Assembly: GCA_027062035.1 (NCBI GenBank)
Contig: JAMOUL010000171.1
Coordinates: 1-9,425, forward strand
From: Candidatus Aminicenantota bacterium
GTDB taxonomy: Bacteria > Acidobacteriota > Aminicenantia > S016-38
Length of the DNA stretch: 9,425 bases
Direction of reading: 5' to 3'
A program made the translations under genes and the position numbers. Shown here piece by piece: positions 1-6,095 of the stretch. Below the pieces are notes generated by a model. That model made no database searches, was not told where the DNA came from, and saw nothing but the letters and a program-made list of their open reading frames with translations. Numbering within the stretch: the stretch's first letter is position 1; each line of letters opens with the position of its first letter.

Positions 1-401
1 TCAACCACAGGAGCAATTACCCCATCTATCCCGAGAAGTTTCAGATCATACCCTATTGTGGAGCCGGCAAATTCTGCATAAATTGGAGAGCCTGTAGCCG
101 CAAGGCCCATAGCGGAGGTAAAAGTGGATACATTCTCACCGAACTGACATACTACCCCCCCTTCCTGGTCGGTAAAGATCATGGGCGGAATTTTCGCAAC
201 GGAATGAATTTCATCTGTTAGTTCAGATACCTGCGCCAGCGTTTCTATATTTCTTGCAAATATATTAATAAAACCAATATTGTTTTCCTGGATAAAATCC
301 CTGACTTCTTCAGAAAGTTTTTTCCCCTTAAATCCTATCATAAACATCTGGCCGATTTTTTCCCTGAGGTTCAAACCATTCAAAGTGTGAGGACGGTTCA
401 T
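1..401 (-). CDS. GH3 beta-N-acetylhexosaminidase, NagZ-like (partial, N-terminal part)
   Basis: This is the first 133 codons of a glycoside hydrolase family 3 enzyme; the rest lies left of the window. Family members like NagZ remove terminal GlcNAc from muropeptides or other beta-N-acetylhexosaminides during wall turnover. The N-terminus has the family pattern: EKIGQMFMIGFKG (residues 14-26), GFINIFARNIET (43-54), then PPMIFTDQEGG (72-82) and a SAMGLAATGSP stretch (96-106), equivalent to DQEGG and MALGATGDP in NagZ. The Arg that usually follows DQEGG is Val here. The nucleophile Asp and the KHFPGHG-type motif would be beyond the edge and cannot be checked. The ATG at 401-399 is chosen because GGAGG lies 4 nt upstream and the family homology begins soon after. 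No signal peptide is visible, consistent with a cytoplasmic NagZ. A secreted GH3 glucosidase is less likely but not excluded. Confidence 0.82.
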   Translation of the reverse strand, partial: MNRPHTLNGLNLREKIGQMFMIGFKGKKLSEEVRDFIQENNIGFINIFARNIETLAQVSELTDEIHSVAKIPPMIFTDQEGGVVCQFGENVSTFTSAMGLAATGSPIYAEFAGSTIGYDLKLLGIDGVIAPVV

Positions 402-405
402 GAGG

Positions 406-410
406 CCTCC
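406..410 (-). promoter_or_regulatory. Ribosome binding site of the GH3 gene
   Basis: GGAGG on the minus strand sits 4 nt before the ATG at 401. It supports this start. A second ATG at 412-410 overlaps the site but opens only a 4-residue frame (MEAS) whose TGA overlaps the real ATG. Confidence 0.6.
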
Positions 411-455
411 ATTCAGGTGATGTTTAAGAGGAGAAATTTCTTTCCCTTTGAAAAG

Positions 456-484
456 AAACTATCACAGGTGGATGCTAAAGTCAA
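456..484 (-). promoter_or_regulatory. Candidate sigma70 promoter for the GH3 gene
   Basis: On the minus strand, TTGACT (484-479) is separated by exactly 17 nt from TAGTTT (461-456). The -10 is preceded by TGA, which fits the extended -10 pattern TGn. The -10 keeps the key T, A and final T but matches only 3 of 6 consensus bases. Transcription would start near 449, giving a leader of about 48 nt. A 10-bp palindrome, AGAAATTTCT (432-441), would lie within that leader. The gap 402-530 holds no other gene that I can support. The GH3 gene may also be read through from the two genes upstream. Confidence 0.42.
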
Positions 485-530
485 CGCGTACAAGCATGGT
501 GGTAGAGACCGGAAGTCAGGAAAATAAATT

Positions 531-2000
531 TTAATAATGAACCTCGCTCATAAAGGTAAGATCCCCATTTGGATAAACTTTGACGCCCTTAAGTCCCTTT
601 CTAAAAACTGCGACTGAGTCCGGATACCAGAGGGGAATGTAAATAACATCTCTTGCAGCTATTTTCTGTATGAGCGAATAGGCCCTTTTTCGCTCTTCGA
701 TGTTGTAAGTTCTCTCTGCCTCTTCTATTAGCCGATCCATCTCAGGATTTATATATCTCCCTCTGTTGGCACCGTTGGGAGGGATGGACCGGGAATGGAA
801 TATGTATCTGAAGATGTCCGGATCCGATATTCCAACCCACATAAGAAAGTAGAGCTGAAAATTTCCTTTAACAACCTGGGTATAGAAGGATGAAAATTCA
901 GTGCACGTCACCTTGAGATTTATTCCTGTTTTCGATAGCTGATCTTTAAGGATCTGGGAGAGCTCCCTCGAAAGCCTTGTAGAAGCACATCTGAATTCCA
1001 GTGAAATTTTCCTGTATCCTGCGGTTCTGAGAAGTTTTACAGCCAGTTCGGGATTATAGGTAAAACTGAAGACATCAGGCTCATATGCCCATAAAAAGGG
1101 GGGAAGAACGGAATTGGCAGGGGCTGCAAACCCCCTCATGAGGTATTTAATTATTCTCTCCCTGTCGATGGAATACCCTATTGCAAGCCGGACCTCGCGT
1201 TTTTTCAGCAATGGGTCGTCGAAATTTATTCCTATGTATGCAAAGTTCCCTCCCCTTCCTCTTTTTATCTCAATTCCTTCCCTTCTTTTTAATTCTTCCA
1301 GAATATCAGGAGTAAAACCGTTTACCACTATGTCGATTCCTCCCCGTTCTATCTCCAGCGCTCTTGTGACTTCGTCGGGAATAATTCTTACTATTATCCC
1401 CTGGTTTCTGGCCAGGTTCTGGTAGGGATTTGGTCTGAGTATGTAGACCTCCTTTTCCCTTTTTGAAAGACAATATGCGCCACTGCATACCGGAGAATCC
1501 CCAAAGTCCTGACCCGCCCCTTCAGGAACAACCCCCAGGGTGGCATTTATTGGAAAGGAAGAATAAGGTTCTTTGAGGTGAAATACTGCGTTTTCTCCTT
1601 CTGCCTCCACCCTTTCAATCATCCACATGGCACCCTTGCGAATACTCCTTACCCTGCCAGATAGTATGGAATTAAAGGTATAAGCAACATCCTTTGCAGT
1701 TATTTTCCTTCCGTTCGAGAACTTTATTCCCTGTTTGAGTTTAAAAATGAACTTTTTATCCCCCTCCCTCCAGAATTTCTCTGCAAGATCGGGGATGAGT
1801 CTTCCGTTGATATCCCGTTTTAAAAGGCCTCGATAAAGCAGTTGATGCAACCTCTGGGAGACCTGATCAGTGCCTATTCTGGGGTCAAGGCTGGAAGGGG
1901 TATTTTCCAGCGCTATCGCGATTACGTTTCTGTTTTTTTGCTGCTCAGTGCATCCTGTGATGAGGAACGCAAGAAATATAATTATAAATGCTCTTTTCAC
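531..2000 (-). CDS. ABC transporter family 5 substrate-binding lipoprotein (DppA/OppA-like)
   Basis: This 489-residue extracytoplasmic solute-binding protein belongs to SBP_bac_5, whose members capture oligopeptides, dipeptides, nickel or sugars for an ABC importer. The N-terminus is a lipoprotein signal: a basic start, hydrophobic residues 5-14, and the lipobox LITGC with the lipidated cysteine at 17. The family core follows: DPRIGTDQVSQRLHQLLYRGL (about 39-59), the signature region FKLKQGIKFSNGRKITAKDVAYTFNS (86-111), the EVRLAIGYSIDRERII helix (269-284), and C-terminal DLTFMSEVHY. The mature chain has four cysteines (172, 177, 338, 366), so disulphides are possible. The start codon is GTG at 2000-1998, which overlaps the TGA of the PBP1A gene (GTGA); a weak GGAAGA lies just upstream, so translation is probably coupled. 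No permease or ATPase gene is in the window. Murein peptide capture is suggested by the neighbours only; the substrate is unknown. Confidence 0.9.
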   Translation of the reverse strand: MKRAFIIIFLAFLITGCTEQQKNRNVIAIALENTPSSLDPRIGTDQVSQRLHQLLYRGLLKRDINGRLIPDLAEKFWREGDKKFIFKLKQGIKFSNGRKITAKDVAYTFNSILSGRVRSIRKGAMWMIERVEAEGENAVFHLKEPYSSFPINATLGVVPEGAGQDFGDSPVCSGAYCLSKREKEVYILRPNPYQNLARNQGIIVRIIPDEVTRALEIERGGIDIVVNGFTPDILEELKRREGIEIKRGRGGNFAYIGINFDDPLLKKREVRLAIGYSIDRERIIKYLMRGFAAPANSVLPPFLWAYEPDVFSFTYNPELAVKLLRTAGYRKISLEFRCASTRLSRELSQILKDQLSKTGINLKVTCTEFSSFYTQVVKGNFQLYFLMWVGISDPDIFRYIFHSRSIPPNGANRGRYINPEMDRLIEEAERTYNIEERKRAYSLIQKIAARDVIYIPLWYPDSVAVFRKGLKGVKVYPNGDLTFMSEVHY

Positions 2001-4282
2001 TCTTCCGGGGTTATCTTATGATAATAGTCAAGGACATGAAGATGGTCTTCCTCTGAACAAAATTCCTTTGGTTCAGTCCCTGGAACAAAGGCTTCATCTA
2101 TTGTATGGAGACAGAAGGGCATGGCGAGTTTCCCTGTGTAGGAATCTATTTTAACGAAAATGATATTTGGGGGAACCTGGAACTTCTCCACAGGCCTATC
2201 CTTGAAGTACTGCTCCATAAATTTTATCCACACAGGAAGAGCTGCCCTGGAACCTGTCTCATCCCTTCCAAGCGTTTTTTTAACATCAAAGCCCACCCAC
2301 ACTCCTGCTGTTATGGAAGGGGAAAATCCCACAAACCATGCATCGGTGTATTCATCGGTTGTTCCTGTTTTTCCGCCCACAGGCCTTTTCAAAACCCGGG
2401 CTCTCCATGCCGTTCCCCTTTGCACCACACCCTGGAGCATATATGTCATCTGGAAGGCTGTCTCAGGAGGAAGCACCACATGAACCTTTCTCCTGGAAAC
2501 CTCCAGAATATTACCATAGCGGTCCTCTATTTTTCTTATAAAGTAAGGCTCTATTCTTGTTCCCTGATTTGGAAAAACTGTGAAAGCAGAGGTCATTTCT
2601 ATAAGTTTAACCTCAAAGGAACCAAGGGCTATAGAAAGATAGGGTTTAAGCTTAGAGGTTATCCCGAACTTTTTAGCATATTCCACAACCTTTTCAGGGG
2701 TTATTGCCGCAACAAGTTTTGCTGTAACAACATTTCTACTCTCTTCAAGACCCCTTCTCAGAGTTACCCATCCCTTATAAACTTCATCGTAGTTTTTCGG
2801 TTCCCACACCTCTCCTGTCCACGGGTCCACAAAACTTACTGGTTCATCGATAATTATGGAAGCCGGAGTCCATCCGCTTTGAAGAGCAGCAGAATAAACA
2901 ATGGGTTTAATTGTGGAACCGGTCTGGCGCATGGCCTGCATCGCCCGGTTGAACTGGCTTCTCTCAAAGGAATAGCCTCCAACCATGGCCTTTATTTCAC
3001 CAGTTCTGTGGTCAATAGCTATAAATGCACCCTCTACAATGGGAATCTGGTCAAGGGATACCTTTATGTTGTTTTCCTCCTTCTTTTTCACTTTAACCTG
3101 TATTACGTCCCCCTTACGAAACAGTCTTGTTAAAGAACCAGTTCTTGTCCAGCGTGCATCCTTAAGGGTAAGGGTCGCAGTATAATTCCCTACCCTCACG
3201 AGGGCCTTCTTCCTTTCCACCGACAGGACGACTGCAGGATAAGTTTCTCCTTCGTAAATTCCAGTTTTCCATTCCTCTGCTTCGTATTTCTGAAGGTCTA
3301 TGCCCTTTTTTAAAAGATTGATTTTTGGTCTTCTCCAGCCCTGTCTTTTGTCGAGTTCCTTTAGACCCTCCTTCAGAGCCTCCTCTGCTGCTTTTTCCAT
3401 ATTTATATTAAGCGTGGTATAAACCCTGAGGCCTCCTCTGTAGACAACATCTGATCCATATTTTTCAGCAATGTACTTTCTTACCTCTTCAATAAAATAT
3501 GCTCCAATCTGCTGGGATTCCCGTTTGTGAATATCCACCACGCCAAGAGGGGCTTTAACTTCCTTTGCTGCTACCTCCTGTGTAATATATCCTTCCTTTG
3601 CCATGTTTATCAGTATGTAATTTCTGCGCTTCAAGAGTCGCTCCGGTGCTACATAAGGAGAAAGTCTGGCAGGAGATCTGGGTAAAGCTGCAAGGGTTGC
3701 TGCTTCATGAGGGGTCAGTTCCCAGACATGTTTTCCAAAATAAAAACGGGAGGCAGCCTCCACTCCGTAAATTCCGTGTCCCAGGTATATATTATTAAGG
3801 TAAAAGTTCAATATTTGATCCTTGGTATACTTTCTTTCGATCTGAATTGCCAGTAGAAGTTCCCTGATCTTTCTCTTCAGGGTTTTTTCCCTTGTAAGGA
3901 AGAGCATCCTGGCAAGCTGCTGGGTAATGGTGCTCGCACCCTGGACCTTTTTCCCCTTTTTAATGTCGATTATTATAGCCTTAATTATTCTTGGAATTGA
4001 AAAGCCAAAGTGATGGTAAAAGTCCCTGTCCTCTGCTGTGACAAATGCCTTTTTTACCACATCAGGTATTTTGTCCGAGGATACCACTATACGCTTTTCT
4101 ATGGAAAAACCGCCTATAAGCGTTCCATCGTCTGCAAATACCTGGGTTGATTCCGATAGGTGAGTTCTTTCCAGTTCCTCTATCCTTGGAAGGTCCCTGT
4201 TATAGCTTAAAATCAGTCCAATTGTTACTCCGGCGATAATACCGGCTACTGCTACGATTACTACTTTCCATATATTTTTCAT
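1997..4282 (-). CDS. Bifunctional penicillin-binding protein 1A (class A PBP)
   Basis: This 761-residue membrane enzyme polymerises lipid II (glycosyltransferase, GT51) and cross-links stem peptides (transpeptidase) on the outer face of the inner membrane. A short basic N-terminus and one membrane segment (about residues 5-26) anchor it. GT51 motifs follow: AEDRDFYHHFG with catalytic Glu84, GASTITQQLAR (115-125), and KIRELLLAIQIERKYTKDQI into LNFYLNNIYLGHGIYG. An OB-like insert occupies about 348-415. The transpeptidase has all three motifs: STIK (nucleophile Ser456, Lys459), SRN (515-517) and KTGT (638-641). The overall length and the C-terminal tail (FVPGTEPKEFC) are typical of MrcA/PonA proteins. 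The ATG at 4282-4280 is chosen because the membrane anchor begins there; an in-frame extension to a TTG at 4351 would cover the divergent promoter and encodes an unlikely Cys-rich leader. No Shine-Dalgarno precedes the ATG. It is first in the leftward cluster and overlaps the solute-binding lipoprotein gene by 4 bp. Confidence 0.96.
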   Translation of the reverse strand: MKNIWKVVIVAVAGIIAGVTIGLILSYNRDLPRIEELERTHLSESTQVFADDGTLIGGFSIEKRIVVSSDKIPDVVKKAFVTAEDRDFYHHFGFSIPRIIKAIIIDIKKGKKVQGASTITQQLARMLFLTREKTLKRKIRELLLAIQIERKYTKDQILNFYLNNIYLGHGIYGVEAASRFYFGKHVWELTPHEAATLAALPRSPARLSPYVAPERLLKRRNYILINMAKEGYITQEVAAKEVKAPLGVVDIHKRESQQIGAYFIEEVRKYIAEKYGSDVVYRGGLRVYTTLNINMEKAAEEALKEGLKELDKRQGWRRPKINLLKKGIDLQKYEAEEWKTGIYEGETYPAVVLSVERKKALVRVGNYTATLTLKDARWTRTGSLTRLFRKGDVIQVKVKKKEENNIKVSLDQIPIVEGAFIAIDHRTGEIKAMVGGYSFERSQFNRAMQAMRQTGSTIKPIVYSAALQSGWTPASIIIDEPVSFVDPWTGEVWEPKNYDEVYKGWVTLRRGLEESRNVVTAKLVAAITPEKVVEYAKKFGITSKLKPYLSIALGSFEVKLIEMTSAFTVFPNQGTRIEPYFIRKIEDRYGNILEVSRRKVHVVLPPETAFQMTYMLQGVVQRGTAWRARVLKRPVGGKTGTTDEYTDAWFVGFSPSITAGVWVGFDVKKTLGRDETGSRAALPVWIKFMEQYFKDRPVEKFQVPPNIIFVKIDSYTGKLAMPFCLHTIDEAFVPGTEPKEFCSEEDHLHVLDYYHKITPEE

Positions 4283-4289
4283 GGAAAAT

Positions 4290-4298
4290 ATTCTACCA
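4290..4298 (-). promoter_or_regulatory. Candidate extended -10 promoter of the PBP1A gene
   Basis: On the minus strand TGG-TAGAAT (4298-4290) fits the extended -10 pattern TGnTATAAT with 5 of 6 bases in the hexamer. No convincing -35 lies 16-18 nt upstream. Only 7 nt (ATTTTCC) separate the hexamer from the ATG, so the predicted transcription start is at or next to the A of the start codon. That would give a leaderless mRNA, in line with the lack of a ribosome-binding site. Confidence 0.4.
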
Positions 4299-4301
4299 CT
4301 A

Positions 4302-4312
4302 TGTTGACAACA
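4302..4312. repeat. 11-bp palindrome over the divergent promoters
   Basis: TGTTGACAACA has perfect 5-bp arms around a central A at 4307. It covers the -35 box of the rightward promoter and lies just upstream of the leftward extended -10. It could be an operator, but the -35 consensus itself supplies much of the symmetry (TTGACAA), so chance is a fair explanation. Confidence 0.25.
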
Positions 4313-4332
4313 ACAGAAAATGCTTATATATT
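4304..4332 (+). promoter_or_regulatory. Near-consensus sigma70 promoter of the TPR lipoprotein-serS run
   Basis: TTGACA (4304-4309), a spacer of exactly 17 nt, then TATATT (4327-4332): 6/6 and 5/6 matches with optimal spacing. Transcription should start near 4339-4341, leaving a 5' leader of about 25 nt that contains the Shine-Dalgarno. This is the strongest promoter visible in the window and probably drives the whole rightward gene run. Confidence 0.85.
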
Positions 4333-4350
4333 TTATTTTGTGAGAACACA

Positions 4351-4357
4351 AGGAGGT
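4351..4357 (+). promoter_or_regulatory. Strong ribosome binding site, TPR lipoprotein
   Basis: AGGAGGT lies 6 nt before the ATG at 4364. This near-perfect anti-16S match fixes the start there rather than at the in-frame ATG at 4301, which lies inside the promoter. Confidence 0.85.
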
Positions 4358-4363
4358 AGTTCT

Positions 4364-6094
4364 ATGAAAAGAGTTACTAAATTAGCAGTCTTGGTAATAA
4401 TTGGTGCCCTTCTATTGATACCAGGATGTAAACAGCTTGCCTGGAAAGACCATTTTAAGAGGGCAAATCAATACTATTCCAAGAAAGATTTTAAAAATGC
4501 AGCCATTGAGTATGAGAAAGCCCTTGAAATTAAACCCGACCTTCTACCCGCACATTTCTTTCTTGCTGCATCATATCAGGCTCTCTACAGACCTGCATAT
4601 GATAATGAGTCATTCAGGGAAAGGTCTTCAAAAACCGTTTATGCAGTGGCTGTAGAACATGGAGTGGATAAAGAACTTGCCAGGAAACTTGCGGAGCTTA
4701 ACACAAGACACAAACTGGAAGCTGCATATTATCTGTTGAAGGCAAAATGGTATGAACCCCTAAAAGGAGCTGATTTAAGAACAGATATGGGGTATAAAAC
4801 AGACCTGAAAATTATAGGTAAAAATGTAAAACCTGGAAAACTGGTAGAGATATATCTTGATAAATTTAATAAAAGTCTTGAAGAGGTAAAGAACGAAGTT
4901 GCTGAAGAGGCAAAAAAAGCAGAGGAAGAGGCCAGGGCTGCTGCAGAACAGAAGGCAAAGGAAGAGGCAAAGAAGCCCAAGAAAAAGGTTTCTAAAAAGA
5001 AACCGTCCAAAAAAACTGCTAAAAAGGAAGAAAAACCGGAGAAGGAAACAACTCCTCCCGAAGAGGAAAAGCCTGTTGAGGTTACAAGGGAAGACATTGG
5101 ATTTGCGATCAAGTATATTGAAAACAGACTCAGAATCTTAAAGGCCATTGAACATTTTACCTATTATATGAATAATGTGGATAATGAAGAGGATAAGAGG
5201 AAAGCCATTCAGGCACTTGCAGAAATCTACGATAGAATGAACGATTTTAAAAACGCAGAGAAATATTATCTTGAGTTTTTTGGCGAGAACCCCTCTGATC
5301 CACAGTATTATTACATCCTCGCTGAGTTCTATAACAAGTATGGACACTTTGATAAAGCTGAAGAATACTACAAGAAAAGAATCGAGCTTGATCCTACGGA
5401 CCCCGAAGGATGGCTTTATCTTGCAAACTTTTATTCCAACCAGGTAAGAAGGCTTCCAAAGGAGAGTAAGAAAGAAATATTCCTTGAAGCCATCAAACTT
5501 ATGGATAAATCAATAGCTGCCCACGAGAAGAGACTTGAGCTTATTCCGGAGCCTGTAATTGAGAACGGCGTAAAGGTTGTCAAGGTTAAACTTGAGGCTC
5601 TTCCCGAAGGCGTGGTCTTTCCGGAAAAGCTTAAGGAAAAAATCAGCTATAATCCCGATGAAAAGGTCCTTGTGTTCAGGGGAACAATGACTCCTCAGGA
5701 AAAGGAAGAGCTACTCAAACTTTCAGATGATCCGGCCTATAAGAAGGCAATAAACCTCCTCTATCTTGGCTCTAATAAGGAAAAGGCATATTACTATCTT
5801 GCAGTCGTTTGCTGGGCAAAGAGTTACAACATCAGAAGAGTAATGACCCTGGATGACAGGGTGGCTACCCTGAAGAAGGGATTGAAGGCCCTTGATAAAG
5901 CACTTGAAATAAATCCGGAATTTGCCAATGCCTACGTTTATAAAAACCTCATTTACAGACAATTCGCCAAGGTGAACCCATACAAGAAGAAGTACTATCT
6001 GAAACTTGCAGAAAAGGAAATGCAGAAATACAACGAAATTGTTAAGAAAAAACAGGCCAAAAAGAAAGCCCTGGAGAGCCTGACAAAAGATTAG
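4364..6094 (+). CDS. TPR-repeat lipoprotein with a Lys/Glu/Ala-rich central tract
   Basis: This 576-residue predicted lipoprotein has a signal peptide (residues 1-21) ending in the lipobox LIPGC, with lipidated Cys22. TPR-like helical pairs occur at about 27-72 (AIEYEKALEIKPD), 279-312 and 313-348 (YNKYGHFDKAEEYYKKRIELDP), and 501-535 (GLKALDKALEINPEFANAYVY). Between the first and second TPR groups are a helical domain (about 80-175) and a highly charged tract (176-240). Residues about 411-467 form a small module with the pattern LPEGVVFPEKLKEKISYNP, then VLVFRGTMTPQEKEELLKLSDD. TPR lipoproteins commonly act as periplasmic or outer-membrane assembly scaffolds, but no specific function can be assigned here. 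The start is set by the strong ribosome-binding site. It is the first gene after a near-consensus promoter and is separated from serS by one nucleotide, so it may be made at high level. It lies back-to-back with the PBP1A gene, hinting at an envelope role; this is inference. Confidence 0.9.
   Translation: MKRVTKLAVLVIIGALLLIPGCKQLAWKDHFKRANQYYSKKDFKNAAIEYEKALEIKPDLLPAHFFLAASYQALYRPAYDNESFRERSSKTVYAVAVEHGVDKELARKLAELNTRHKLEAAYYLLKAKWYEPLKGADLRTDMGYKTDLKIIGKNVKPGKLVEIYLDKFNKSLEEVKNEVAEEAKKAEEEARAAAEQKAKEEAKKPKKKVSKKKPSKKTAKKEEKPEKETTPPEEEKPVEVTREDIGFAIKYIENRLRILKAIEHFTYYMNNVDNEEDKRKAIQALAEIYDRMNDFKNAEKYYLEFFGENPSDPQYYYILAEFYNKYGHFDKAEEYYKKRIELDPTDPEGWLYLANFYSNQVRRLPKESKKEIFLEAIKLMDKSIAAHEKRLELIPEPVIENGVKVVKVKLEALPEGVVFPEKLKEKISYNPDEKVLVFRGTMTPQEKEELLKLSDDPAYKKAINLLYLGSNKEKAYYYLAVVCWAKSYNIRRVMTLDDRVATLKKGLKALDKALEINPEFANAYVYKNLIYRQFAKVNPYKKKYYLKLAEKEMQKYNEIVKKKQAKKKALESLTKD
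4889..5083 (+). other. TolA-like charged tract within the TPR lipoprotein gene
   Basis: This A-rich coding stretch encodes about 65 residues that are nearly all Lys, Glu, Ala and Pro. The first part (EAKKAEEEARAAAEQKAKEE) has the look of a long single helix or coiled coil. The later part is Lys-rich, then Pro/Glu-rich (TTPPEEEKP), as in an extended linker. It splits the protein into an N-terminal lipid-anchored part and a C-terminal TPR part and could span periplasmic distance. Confidence 0.75.
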
Positions 6095-6095
6095 A

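Noticed and set aside
155..161. Run of seven C (seven G in the coding strand) in the GH3 gene, as a possible phase-variation tract.
   Set aside because: It encodes the conserved DQEGG motif in the correct frame and is too short to argue for slippage.
402..530. Possible remnant of a small DUF503-like gene on the minus strand (MLVRVDFSIHL, then in another frame CDSFFSKGKKFLLL).
   Set aside because: It needs a frameshift, lacks a ribosome-binding site, and the similarity is only a loose impression over about 25 residues. A promoter and leader for the GH3 gene explain the gap better.
2105..3133. Long plus-strand open frame opposite the PBP1A gene.
   Set aside because: Its translation has no recognisable domain and is His/Cys-rich as expected for an antisense shadow; the minus-strand PBP1A motifs are continuous.
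4283..4351. N-terminal extension of PBP1A to a TTG at 4351.
   Set aside because: It would run through the divergent promoter, has no ribosome-binding site, and adds a Cys-rich stretch not seen in PBP1A proteins; the membrane anchor begins at the ATG at 4282.
4729..5148. Minus-strand open frame rich in Ser and Phe opposite the TPR lipoprotein.
   Set aside because: It is the low-complexity mirror of the Lys/Glu/Ala tract and has no independent support.
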